Shown: one piece after another, positions 54,166 to 64,000 of the stretch | Position numbering within the stretch: position 1 is the stretch's first letter | How the letters are laid out: each line of letters begins with the position of its first letter | Origin: Calliopum simillimum | Taxonomy: Eukaryota; Arthropoda; Insecta; Diptera; Lauxaniidae | NCBI GenBank assembly: GCA_951812925.1 | Contig: OX638368.1 | Span: 77,358,909-77,422,908 of the forward strand | Length of the DNA: 64,000 nucleotides | Reading direction: 5' to 3' | Notes under the pieces: model-generated | The model's database searches: none | Told to the model about the DNA's origin: nothing | What the model saw: the letters and a program-made list of their open reading frames with translations, nothing else | Translations under genes and position numbers: made by a program

Positions 54166-54672
54166 CTGATAAATAGAAAGTAAAAGCTTTGTGATTATTA
54201 AAACATACGTAGGTTTATTTTATTTAACTTAACATTTTATAAAAAAAGTGATGGTGTTACTTTGTACCTGACTTTATTCTTTATTTATGTAGTATTCACA
54301 AACGCTTTCGCCTGTAAATAGTTTCTTGTGATCTGCAAATTGTGCTCTTTCTAAAATTATAAATCGTAATTTTGTTTGCAATTGGTTTTTCCAGGTTTTT
54401 TATTTCAAATTCAGGCAAGTCAATTTAGACAATTGAAATTTAGAAAAAATGTTTTTTTTTTTTTGGGTGCAAATAAAAATAAAAATCTTTTGATTCCCTG
54501 ACATTTTAAATCAAATTTTCTATTTTTTTGTGTTACGCGCAAACGGTGTTTTTAGTGCTTTTAGATGAAATTATCTCAAAATACGTACAATATATAACAC
54601 TCTTGAGACCGGATTCGGAATAAGCATAACCAAATACATCAGAAATGGCTATTATTGTTCTATTTCGCAGTA
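54166..54672. other. Intron/intergenic DNA with a Y-related fragment
   Basis: Mostly AT-rich. 54575-54655 resembles the right arm of Y (GAGACCGGATTCGGAATAAG), and may resume after the Tc1-like insertion at 56299. No exon seen. Confidence 0.4.
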
Positions 54673-56298
54673 CAGTGGCTCACAGCTTATTTCGTGCAGT
54701 AATTCTTTTTTAACTTTAAAACACTGTATCTTTTATCAAATTTTAAATGCAGGCTTATACGGGCATGTCTATTGTTAATAATAAGTAAAAGAAAATCCAT
54801 ATAATTTGATTCCGAGACGCTTAAGGCGGAAAAAAACGACCGAACAGGAGAAATTGAAGTCACAGCTTATTTCGTGCAGATGCTGATTTTCCCTTTGGAG
54901 TCAGCGTTTCGCGTTATTTAATGAGAATTTCTTTTTCAATGTTCTCTGTGGGGTATTTTCAACCAGATGCATCCAATTTTTAGTTTGATCATGTACATGT
55001 GAGGGTAAAAAAGTGCATTTTGCAGAAATGGCTCGTCCAGTAACGAAAATCAGTGATAACTCATTTTAAGAACGTCCAATCCATGCGCTAATCTTCTTAA
55101 TATGTTAGTTTGAGTCCAACCTACAATGCAAAGTACAATTGAAAGCTTCGTTCATGCAAATCGGGTCCAAAATTAGGGTAAATGTGCGTCAAAAAACAAT
55201 TTTAGTTCCGCTGACGATTCATTTATGGTCCACAAAATCAATACTAACCCACATTATTGGCTCCGAAAACCGTCTGGGATATACATCAACAACTAAGTAA
55301 CTCGTAGAGTGCGAAAACTGGCGGCTGCGTGTCCCGAGACCACAGGTTCAAAGCCCGAGTAGTCCTTCATAAGCAAAAAAAATTCAAAAAAGTCTACTTG
55401 GTTTTGCGATTCGGCTCAATATTACGTTTCCGCCATAAGTATGTCATGTCATCAGGTTCAAATATGTTAAATTTAGACTCGTCCATGATTATGACGTTGC
55501 TTTAAAAGTCCTAACCTTTGTGGGCGTGCTAATACTGAGCTCAATATCAAAAATAATGTGGGCTATTCTGGCTTTTTTTGTTTATGAAGGGCTACTTAGG
55601 CTTTAAAATTGTGGTCTCGGGACATGCAGCCGCCAGTTTTTGCACTGTACGAGTTACTTAGTTCTTGATGTATATCCCAGACGGTTTTTGGAGCCAATAA
55701 TGTGGGTTAGGATTGATTTTGTGGACCATAAATGAATCGTCAGCGGGATTAAAATTGTTTTTTGACGCACTTTTACCCTAATTTTGGACCCGATTTGCAT
55801 GAACGAAGCTTTCAATTGTGCTTTGCATTGTAGGTTGGACTCAAACTAACATATTAAGAAGATTAGCGCATAGATTGGACGTTCTTAAAATGAGTTATCA
55901 CCGATTTTCGTCGCTGGACGAGCCATTTCTGCAAAATGCACTTTTTTACCCCCACATGTACATGATCAAACTAAAAATTGGATGCATCTGGTTGAAAATA
56001 CCCCACAGAGAACATAGAAAGAGAAATTTTCATTAAATAACGCGAAACGCTGGCTCCAAACGGAAAATCAGCATCTGCACGAAATAAGCTGTGATTTCAA
56101 TTTCTCCTGCTCGGTCGGTTTTTTCCGCCTTAAGCGTCTCGGAATCAAATTATGTGGATTTTCTTTTACTTATTATGAACAATAGACATTCTTGTCTAAG
56201 CCTGCATTTAAAATTTGATAATATATGTATTAGTTTTAAAGATACAGTGTTTTAAAGTTAAAAAAGAATTACTGCACGAAATAAGCTGTGAGCCACTG
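54673..56298. mobile_element. Palindromic Tc1-like element, IR/DR type
   Basis: Ends CAGTGGCTCACAGCTTATTT and complement, with TA on both sides (54671-54672, 56299-56300). The end word CACAGCTTATTTCGTGCAG recurs about 180 bp inside each arm (54862; 56074), an IR/DR layout. The arms (~750 bp) are inverted copies and meet near 55480. The centre holds a transposase fragment. No complete gene. Confidence 0.85.
55385..55510 (-). pseudogene. Tc1-like transposase fragment around the first catalytic D
   Basis: On the minus strand: NVIIMDESKFNIF, then YLWRKRN, the block around the first catalytic D of Tc1 transposases. A stop replaces the usual Trp just upstream. It belongs to the right arm; an N-terminal MARPVTKI-like start is found in each arm (54986 and the inverse near 55930). 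Confidence 0.7.
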
Positions 56299-57177
56299 TA
56301 AATATATTATACTGAACTTTTTATTTTGGTTCTTTATGATTAATTTACACTGACTCACAAAAGTTTATGAATTTTGTCGTTTTTAAGGAAACTTCCAACC
56401 AGGGTTTGATCTGCTGACTATAAAATAGCTATAGCAACGAAAATTTGCTGAACTGTGCTGCGTCAGTTATTGCGTTTAACATTTTGGACTTACTGCTTGC
56501 TGTGCTTTTTTTCAACCAACGAAGTCAAGCAATTCAAGCAAGCACATTTTTGGTTTTGTGCTCTGCTGTTGCTTTTGTTATTGGAAATAGCAAAGTTTTA
56601 ACCAAGCAAGCACAAACACGAAGCGAAGCGTAACTCCGATTGTGCTTTTGCTTTTTGTTTAACTCGGCTGTTTGAACTTCGGCTTTTCGCTGTACAGAGC
56701 AGAAGCAACTTTTAGGATTGCCAAATGTTTTTTTTTTTGTAAAATTTGCTAAAACCATACATATAAAAAAAAAATTAATTTTAGCCTTAAACTGCTTAGA
56801 TAAACTTTTAAAAAATCCAACATATTTTTTAGGGTTGCCACCAGGTTTTTTCAATAAAATCAAAATTTTGTTTCAATAAATTGTTAAAATCATCATTTTC
56901 TCTCTATAAGTTGACATCTTGGGTCCAAAAACAACGAAACAAAAATTTAGGGTTTCCATATTAGGGTTACCAGACGTTTATTTTGCAAAATACATTTCTT
57001 TAGCAACTTTCTTCATTGAAAGTTATAGAATTGACCCAAAAACGCATAGTAAAATTTGATTTTATTAAAAAAACCAGGTGGCAACCCCAAAAAATTTATT
57101 ATGGGTTTTTGGGTCGATTCTATAACTTTCTATAAAGAAATATGACAAAGAAATGCAATTTTGCGAAAAAACGTCTG
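56299..57177. repeat. AT-rich DNA with inverted repeats
   Basis: GGGTTGCCACCAGGTTTTTT at about 56833 and AAACCAGGTGGCAACCCC at about 57071 are inverted. A second, overlapping pair runs from CAGACGTTTATTTTGCAAAA (56970) to its complement at about 57155-57175. Short TIR MITEs are likely. A 62-codon frame at 56445-56633 has no recognisable domain. Confidence 0.5.
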
Positions 57178-57409
57178 CACGGTGGTTTTTAAAAAATTTT
57201 AACTTTTTGAAATACCACCCGCGATTTTTTTCAGGGATAATGTTGGGGGACCCTTCTAGTATCTAAATCCGCAAACCGCGAAATCGAACGTCCAGCCGTT
57301 TTTTTTTTTCGACCTTTTAGTTTTTTTAACGATTTTTGAGTATATCTTGGTGTGTATATACATATTATGTACACATATATATGTATATACGTACATATAT
57401 ATACTTGTA

Positions 57410-57818
57410 TGTAAGAAGGTAGTCGGTTTGTCAGCAGTAGTCAACAGCCGTAGTTATCTTTTATCAGCATTGATCAATTGTCAGTAATCATCGTGAGTCA
57501 GCAGTCAGTCGTTTTTTAACCATCGTCGTTCGCAGTTGATCCGTTGTTAAGTAGTCGCAGTCGTTATAACTTAAAGACTTTGTATTAAAATTCGATCGTC
57601 AGTTGCTTTAGTTTGAAGTTGTTTCTGTTGATTTAATTTAAATTCAGTTGCCTCAGTTGTTTTTCTTAATTATCTTTAATTTAATTATAATTCAATTTAA
57701 TCGTTTTTTTTCTAAATATTATAATTTAAGACTTGAATTTGTGAAATATTATTTTCCCAAAAATACTCTTTAATAAAACTTATTGAAATCATCATTGAGT
57801 GTTTTAACACACTTTACA
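57410..57818 (+). repeat. 5' LTR of element D
   Basis: Begins TGTAAGAAGGTAGTCGG, ends ACACACTTTACA. Contains AATAAA (near 57773), a likely polyadenylation signal. Confidence 0.9.
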
Positions 57819-57820
57819 TT

Positions 57821-57834
57821 TGGGGGCTCAACCG
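57821..57834 (+). promoter_or_regulatory. Primer-binding site of element D
   Basis: TGGGGGCTCAACCG two bases after the LTR. Its first nine bases match the complement of the tRNA-Pro 3' end (TGGGGGCTC); the match then weakens, so the primer identity is tentative. Confidence 0.5.
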
Positions 57835-58031
57835 CTCAAAACTAGTGAAAAAAAAAATAAACAGAAAAAGAAAAGTGTATAAAGTTGTTGGGGGTGCACC
57901 CAAGAAAAAAAAGTTTGCACCCAAGAAAAAAAAGCGTCGCAAGACAAAAAAGTGCTGCTCTACATAACTATAACACGCGGTCGCGGGTGAAACATTTAAT
58001 TTCTAGAAGTTTTACAAAAAGTACAGTCAAC

Positions 58032-58577
58032 ATGTCCCATAGTAACAAAGGGGAAAATGAAAATTCGATCAACGGTAGTGTCGTGTCTGACGATATTGAA
58101 ACGGTTGTCGGCGGTTCTTCTAATCAAAACGTGCAGTTGTGTGAGTTGATGCGCTTACTCGCTCTAAAAATAGAATCCGATGATAAAAGAGATAGCAAGA
58201 TGAACGTTTCGATTGACAGTTTTTCGAAAATAGTGCCGGAGTGCGACGGTGAAACGATACCGATAAAAAAGTGGTTTGAAATTTTTGAATCCAATGCCGA
58301 CGCATATGGATTAAATGAAAAACAAAAATATGTTCAAGCACGCAATAAAATTACAAAAACTGCTCAGCTTTTTCTTGAGTCAGTTGCGTTGAGTGATTTC
58401 GGTTCGTTAAAAAATGCGCTTATAAGTGAATTTCACGTTGATTACAACAGTGCAGAAATCCATCGTCAAATGCGCGAAAGAAAAAAAACAGAAACAGAAA
58501 CATTTCATGAGTATATGCTCAAAATTAAAAAAATTGCTGCACTCGGTAATGTAGATGACATTTCTGTTTTGCGTTAA
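58032..58577 (+). pseudogene. gag: Gag of element D, N-terminal part
   Basis: I chose ATG 58032 (MSHSNKGENENS). The capsid-like part has IPIKKWFEIFESNADAYGL and MRERKKTETETFHEYMLKIK. TAA at 58575-58577 stops the frame after SVLR; the same frame continues immediately as VVDGLKIKSECKIALYG, so this is a single-codon lesion. Function: particle formation in the cytoplasm. Confidence 0.83.
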
Positions 58578-58589
58578 GTTGTTGACGGC

Positions 58590-59636
58590 TTGAAAATAAA
58601 ATCAGAGTGTAAAATTGCGTTATACGGTTCTAAGTCATTTGCTGAATTAAAAGAGAATTATGACATTGTAATGAGAGCATCTTCTTTTGCGTTTGATATT
58701 CCGCACAAAGCAAACAAAAGAAACGAATCAGTGAAAGAAACAAAAAACAATGAATATGCAAAGAAAGATCATTGTTATAATTGTGGTGCTTCTGATCATA
58801 AGAGATCAGAGTGCACAAGAGAAACCAAATGTTTCAAGTGTAACAAGAACGGTCATATATCGAAAAATTATGATCAAAACAAAAGAGTTGACAGTTCTCG
58901 TGTAAACAAAATATCCGATAAGAGACGTTTGAAAAATGTAAATATTAATGGTGAACAGTTTGAGTGTTTGGTGGACACAGGAGCTGATGTCTCGATTATT
59001 AAAGAAAGTGCGTGTAAAAAATTAAAAAAAGTGACTTTGGCAAAAAGTAATTTAACTCTTTATGGTTTCGGAAATATGCCAAGTAAAGTTTTATCAAGCT
59101 TTGTTGGTACGGTGGAAGTTGATGGACTAAAAATTGAACAAAAATTTTTCGTTGTGCCTGATAAAGAAATTGAACATTGTGTGCTGCTAGGTTTTGATTT
59201 TTTAAATAAATTTCTTTGGTCGTCAGATGAAAATGGATATTCATTTCAAACATTAGCGACAAATAATAAAGGTGAAGATTGGCAAGCTGCAATTTACAAA
59301 ATTCATTTAAATGAAGCTGAGGCAGACACACCACCACAGTATGCAGCAGAAATCAACAACATTATTAAAACGTATTCTGCAGCAATAAGCAATATGAAAA
59401 AATGTCCAATTGTAATGCAGATAACACCAGATAAGATGACACCATTTCGCCAAGCACCAAGCAGATTACCACCAAGTCAGCAAGAAGTCGTGAAGGAGCA
59501 AATAATGGAGTGGCTTCAAAAAGGTATAATTCGACAGTCCACATCGAATTACGCCAGCAGAGTGGTCGTGGTAAAGAAAAAAGATGGCACTCACAGAGTG
59601 TGCATCGATTTCCGTCAATTGAATAAATGGTCCTGA
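58590..59636 (+). pseudogene. pol: Nucleocapsid, protease and RT start of element D
   Basis: Same frame as gag. Two CCHC knuckles: CYNCGASDHKRSEC and CFKCNKNGHISKNY (last Cys changed to Tyr). Protease CLVDTGADVSIIK (DTG at about 58974-58983) and LLGFDFLNKFLW. The RT fingers follow: IMEWLQKGIIRQSTSNYASR, VVVVKKKDGTHRVCIDFRQL. The frame is lost at 59630 by a deletion that removes roughly ten residues before the palm. Confidence 0.85.
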
Positions 59637-60766
59637 AAGATAGTTTTCCAGTTTTACAAAAAGCTAAATATTTCTCTGCGATGGATCTTGAGAATGGATT
59701 TTTCCACGTCCCCATTGATGAAAGTAGTAAAAAATATACAGCGTTTGCCACAAAAGAAGGATTGTACGAGTTTAACTATGCACCATTTGGATTTTGTAAT
59801 TCACCAGCTGTTTTCATTAGGTATGTAAATTACATATTTCAACCGCTAATTAATGAAAACGTGATGGAGCTTTACACGGACGACATCGTCGTATTTAGTG
59901 AAACAGCGGAAGAAGGCATTAAAAAAGTTCGTATGGTTTTGGAAGCAGCAAAAGAATATGGCCTTAACATCAAGTGGAAAAAATGCGTTTTCCTGAAACA
60001 TCGAATCGACTTTTTAGGTCATACTATAGAAGCAGGTAAAATTTATCCAAGCAGCGAAAAAATACAAGCAGTGAGAAAATTTCCCATACCGTCGAATGTA
60101 AAAGCCGTCCAGTCTTTCCTCGGATTAACGGGCTATTTTAGAAGATTCGTGCATGATTATGCCCATAAAGCTCGTCCGCTATCGGAGCTACTAAAAAAAG
60201 ATACGACGTTTAAGATGGGGCAGAATGAGTTGCATGCCGTTGAGTGTCTTAAATTGGCACTGATGAATGAACCTGTTCTACATATTTACAACAGAGAGTC
60301 AGATACAGAGCTGCATACCGACGCGTCGAAGGAAGGTTTTGGAGCAATATTGTTGCAGAAAGCAGAAAATAAGTGGCACCCAGTATTTTATTGGAGCAAA
60401 AAGACAAGCCCACAAGAATCAAAGATGCACAGTTACTCGCTGGAGGTGAAAGCTGCTTTCCTATCGCTTAAAAAATTTCGGTATTATTTACTTGGTAAGG
60501 AGTTCACGTTAGTCACAGATTGTGCAGCATTTAAGCAGACAACAACAAAGCAAGAAATTCCACGCGACGTCGCTCAATGGATACTGTATATGCAAGAATT
60601 TAATTTTAAGATCGAGCATCGAGCTGGCAGTAGGTTAAAACACGTTGATGGACTTAGCCGATTTCCTTGCAACGTACTAACTATTACAACAGAAATATCA
60701 GCACGGTTGCGGAAAGCACAACAACAAGATGATCATTTAAAAGCTGTAGCAGAGTTGCTAAAATGA
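59637..60766 (+). pseudogene. pol: RT palm and RNase H of element D
   Basis: Frame 2 from KDSFPVLQKAKYFSAMDLEN, with YAPFGFCNSPAVFIRY and catalytic ELYTDDIVVFSE (YTDD rather than the usual Y[LMV]DD; near 59866-59900). The connection FLGLTGYFRRFVHDY, then RNase H: LHTDASKEGFGAILL, YSLEVKAAFLSL, HRAGSRLKHVDGLSR. It stops at 60764 just where integrase should start. Confidence 0.85.
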
Positions 60767-61185
60767 GGAACGATTTCAACAACGATATTTTGGAGGCGAT
60801 TAGCAGTGAGTTCATGTCTATGTTCAACGAAGAGAGGCAGAAGTTGCGTGATGAAGCCAAGTGTCAAATTGAAAAAGCTCAGCGAATTTATAAGGCGAAT
60901 TATGACAAAACGCGAAAAAAGGAGTACCATTATCAACTTCACGATCTCGTCGCAATAAAAAGAACGCAGTTCGTTGCTGGAAGGAAACTTGCAAGTGAAT
61001 ATTTGGGTCCATACGAAATATCTAAAGTCAAGCGTAATGGGCGCTACGATGTTCAAAAAGCAGCCAACTTCGAAGGTCCTTCAAAAACTTCAACAGCAGT
61101 AGACTTCATGAAACCGTGGAGAGATAGTGGCTATGAAGATGAGCTATCATCTGGGTCAGATGTAGATCAGGAAGGCCGATTGTAA
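60767..61185 (+). pseudogene. pol: Integrase C-terminal remnant of element D
   Basis: Frame 1. It starts inside the end of the core/linker (EERQKLRDEAKCQIEKAQRI) and carries the GPY/F-type domain (LGPYEISKVKRNGRYDV). About 0.9 kb with the zinc finger and the D-D-E triad is absent. The stop TAA lies four bases into the 3' LTR. Confidence 0.83.
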
Positions 61186-61590
61186 GAAGGTAGTCGGTTT
61201 GTCAGCAGTAGTCAACAGCCGTAGTTATCTTTTATCAGCATTGATCAATTGTCAGTAATCATCGTGAGTCAGCAGTCAGTCGTTTTTTAACCATCGTCGT
61301 TCGCAGTTGATCCGTTGTTAAGTAGTCGCAGTCGTTATAACTTAAAGACTTTGTATTAAAATTCGATCGTCAGTTGCTTTAGTTTGAAGTTGTTTCAGTT
61401 GATTTAATTGAAATTCAGTTGCCTCAGTTGTTTTTCTTAATTATCTTTAATTTAATTATAATTCAATTTAATCGTTTTTTTTTCTAAATATTATAATTTA
61501 AGACTTGAATTTGTGAAATATTATTTTCCCAAAAATACTCTTTAATAAAACTTATTGAAATCATCATTGAGTGTTTTAACACACTTTACA
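61181..61590 (+). repeat. 3' LTR of element D
   Basis: 410 bp, nearly identical to 57410-57818; followed by the TGTA duplication. Confidence 0.92.
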
Positions 61591-61763
61591 TGTATATGTA
61601 TATATGTGTAATATATATATATGGATATATATATACATACATACATACATACATATAAAAGGTATCGTTTCCGCACCATTTATTTTTTAAAAAAATCGGT
61701 TTTTTCGTGTTTAAGAAAAACACAAACAAAAACCGGAAACGAACGTAGTCACTCCAGATGTTA

Positions 61764-62210
61764 TTTTCGATGTTTAATCCGATTCCGGTATTAGAATTGC
61801 TCTATTACGTCTGGACTTTGAGATATCCTTACATATATGTTTAAAGGACACCATTTTTTTAGTATTTTTGAAGTTATATAACAAGATAAGGTAATATTAT
61901 GCCGTAAAATCTGGTATGACAGTTAATAGCCCCAGTTTTTTTCTTGAAAACTCAATCAAACCGATAACGATATCTTTTTTTTTTTCGGAGATATTTTTGC
62001 CTAAAAAGTTAAAAAAGTGCAAAAACACGATTTTTGGCTATATTGGATGTTATATGCAGGACACACAAATTTTTTCTGTGAATTTCTATTACCAGAAGCA
62101 TTTATTTCTTTTTTTCGGCTTTCAATTGAGCTATCAAATGTTCATCTGCAATATTTCTCTACAAAGTTCTGACCATTTAAAAATTACATTATGAAGTGCA
62201 AACTCACAGG
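61764..62210. repeat. Diverged Y-related fragment
   Basis: TTAATCCGATTCCGGTATTAGAATTGC, given here in two parts (TTAATCCGATTCC, TATTAGAATTGC), then GATATC and ATATCTTTTTTT + CGGAGATATTTT, follow the same order as Y copy 1 at 2185-2405. Identity is weak. Confidence 0.5.
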
Positions 62211-62252
62211 AGTGTCTAGTGTACGAGTATTCCTTATATGGGCACGGCCACC

Positions 62253-63638
62253 GTTGGGAACGTTACGTTCGCACGCACATTTTTGCCCATATCTCTTTGA
62301 AAATTAATCAAACATCATAATATCTTAAGTGCATGTAATAAGGCTCCCTAAGGCCAATATTTTGTAGGAACAAAGTTTTTGTCTATCACTTATGGCTTAG
62401 AAGTTATAAGAGTTTAAGTGCCGTTGGGAACGTTATTTTTTTTTTCAACAATTTTTGAGGTCAGTGCACATTTTCTAAAAAGTCTGCGAATCTAGTAATG
62501 TATTTTCCCGAACATCTTCTATAATTTGAAGGTAAAGGATCAAAGCTATGATTGAACTTAAAATTGTGCAGAAAAAATTATTTTTGGTGGATTTATAGAC
62601 GTTAAAGCAACGTTGGTTTCGTCACGCAAAAGCGTTGGGAACGTTATGCGTATGAATTTCCATAAATAAATTGAGGGCAAATACAGCCAAACAGTCCAAA
62701 CATCCATAAAGATGAAAATATGTGAATATTTCATTCCTTGGAAGGTTCCCATTTACACTACATTACAAATTTTTTGCTCCAAGACCTCGATACATATTTT
62801 TTTTTGAAATTACGATTTCTCCCAAAAGGATAAAGCTATCTACATGAAACTTGGTACAGATAATACTAAGAGCCATTTTCTGATCAGGATTAAAATTGAG
62901 CGTGATCGGTTAATGTTCACGCCTACCTCCCATATATGCTAGTTAAAACGTTGTATGGGAAGTAGGCGTGGAGATTAACCGATCACGTCCAATTTTTGTC
63001 TCAGGCAGCTTAGTAATATTGGCGTTATCTGTACCAAATTTCATGCATCTAGCTAAATTCGTTTGGCCGCCAGTCTGGGTTCAACAAAAAAAATTAGATC
63101 GAAAATAAATTTTCTTCTGTTTTTTCAGATTTTTATGTTGAGCCCTGACTGGTGGCCGAACGGATTAAGCCAGATGCATGAAATTTGGTACATGTAACAA
63201 GAATATTACTAGGTTGTTTTGGAAGCTTTAAAAAGCCTGTATAGAACGAAATATTTGTGATATCCTATGCACTTGGATGGATCTCAAAACAGCAATTAAC
63301 GTGATTTATGTCCATAATTTCCTCTTCAATCCAACAGTTCTTATTAATTGATTTAAATTATTGTAAGGAATTTCTATCCCTTTCAACACAGCTCATCGCG
63401 TGGATTCAGAAGAAATTTTAGTAGAAAAATATAACTTATGATTTTTGATTAAAAAATGTTGGGAACGTTACACATATTTAGTGGCTATGTTCACCATGGT
63501 AGATACTTTATTTAAGTAATTTTAAAATGGATTCAGAAATTAGACTGAAAATACTCGAAAAGGGTGATTGCATTTAAATATTTTACCCACTAACTTCCGC
63601 TACAAGAAACTTCTTTAAATATTTCGTTGGGAACGTTA
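62253..63638 (+). repeat. Five interspersed copies of GTTGGGAACGTTA
   Basis: The 13-mer occurs at 62253, 62423, 62634, 63458 and 63626, all on the plus strand, with gaps of 170, 211, 824 and 168 bp. The intervening DNA is not obviously repeated. It contains the palindromic core AACGTT. No gene here. Confidence 0.75.
62840..63205. repeat. Stacked foldbacks
   Basis: GTGATCGGTTAAT...TAGGCGTGG at about 62898-62990 folds on itself (arms ~45 nt). A larger pair (ACCAAATTTCATGCATCT near 63036; AGATGCATGAAATTTGG near 63173) encloses GGCCGCCAGTC / GACTGGTGGCC. The wording resembles the 1-1.5 kb satellite in part (CACGCCTAC, GTAGGCGTGG). Confidence 0.6.
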
Positions 63639-64000
63639 TGTTTTTTATTGCGGTAGAATTCATCGCCAACAAATATGCACAAGCAACCGGTTTTCCTTCA
63701 AAATATCAATGTTAATCCTTAATTTCAAACATTTTCTTTCTGCGGAAATCAAAATTGCATTGATACAATAAAAATAAAGCAAACTTTTACCTTTTTTTCG
63801 GGACTTGTTTTTTTGGCATTTTTTTTTCTTTTCAGAAGCAAGAGTAAGTTTTTATGAAAAAAGCACCCCTTAAATCAACTTATATACTTGAAAATGGTAT
63901 TTTTGGACAGCATTAGATATAAACTTATGAAATATGGGCAAATGAGTGGGAGATTTAAAGAAAAAAAAAAGTTGTATAGCTTCGTCTTACGTGGCCGTGC
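63639..64000. other. AT-rich DNA to the window edge, nothing recognised
   Basis: No open frame with a domain, no element end visible. Confidence 0.4.

Larger units (their letters stand above)
57410..61590 (+). mobile_element. Ty3/Gypsy LTR retrotransposon D (integrase deleted)
   Basis: LTRs TGTAAGAAGG...CACTTTACA of 409 and 410 bp, target duplication TGTA (57406-57409, 61591-61594). I count two substitutions and one homopolymer indel between the LTRs, so the insertion is young. Internal: PBS, gag, zinc knuckles, protease, RT, RNase H, and the last part of integrase. The integrase zinc finger and catalytic core are gone, and the RT has a short deletion. Confidence 0.92.
57178..61763. mobile_element. 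Element X, copy 2 (right half lost), carrying LTR element D
   Basis: 57178-57409 matches the left arm of X1 (CACGGTGGTTTTTAAAAAA, GGGGGACCCTTCTAGTAT). After element D it resumes at 61595 with TA-rich DNA and the core GGTATCGTTTCCGCACCAT (61661-61763). The right inverted arm is absent; Y-related sequence follows instead. Confidence 0.78.

Noticed and set aside
56445..56863. Short frames (62 and 109 codons) with hydrophobic stretches
   Set aside because: They are antisense to each other and have no recognisable domain or splice context.

Overview
The window is AT-rich eukaryotic DNA, almost certainly from an insect and probably a higher fly. It is nearly all transposable elements, repeats and foldback (palindromic) sequence. 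The only host coding sequence I can support is one phase-0/phase-0 exon of a seven-transmembrane chemoreceptor at 53839-54165 (minus strand), which most resembles the insect gustatory-receptor clade that includes the CO2 receptors. No rRNA, functional tRNA gene, operon or CRISPR array is visible.

Layout. 1-1.5 kb: a satellite with a 518-bp higher-order repeat, followed by a GTACGA/CACGTG palindrome cluster. 4.08-24.73 kb: a deep nest. A palindromic element (X1) was hit by LTR element A (TSD TATA). A carries a palindromic Tc1-like element in its 5' LTR, a second LTR element B in its integrase gene (TSD TGCA), and a 5'-truncated LINE plus a hAT-like element in its 3' LTR. B carries an IR/DR-type Tc1 element in its 5' LTR (itself hit by a small TTA-flanked MITE) and a 1.56-kb foldback with an 8-bp TSD in its leader. 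A second copy of X (X2, 57.18-61.76 kb) was hit by LTR element D, and each X copy shows the empty site for the other's insertion. 24.8-34.7 kb: foldback elements, minisatellite and multi-hairpin repeats. 35.07-40.08 kb: degenerate Gypsy element E, preceded by a RING-finger-like reading frame. 41-46.4 kb: a hAT-like foldback and a mariner nested in palindromic MITEs. 47.7-50.7 kb: Gypsy element C (minus strand), truncated in RNase H.

The most interesting segment is 50.64-53.07 kb. The LTR end and primer-binding site of element C are present as an inverted duplication. Each arm carries a roughly 550-bp unit with tRNA-like A and B boxes followed by a complete type I hammerhead self-cleaving ribozyme motif (50893-50943 minus; 51853-51899 plus). 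The left arm also has a partial second tandem copy of the unit. This resembles the retrozyme/SINE hammerhead systems of other animals, but the link to a Gypsy LTR end and primer-binding site is unusual.

The genes do not act together as a pathway. They are remnants of Ty3/Gypsy, Tc1/mariner, hAT-like, piggyBac-like, Helitron-like and RTE-like elements. Several (B, D) have intact, nearly identical LTRs but have lost the integrase core, so they look like non-autonomous elements that would need proteins supplied in trans.
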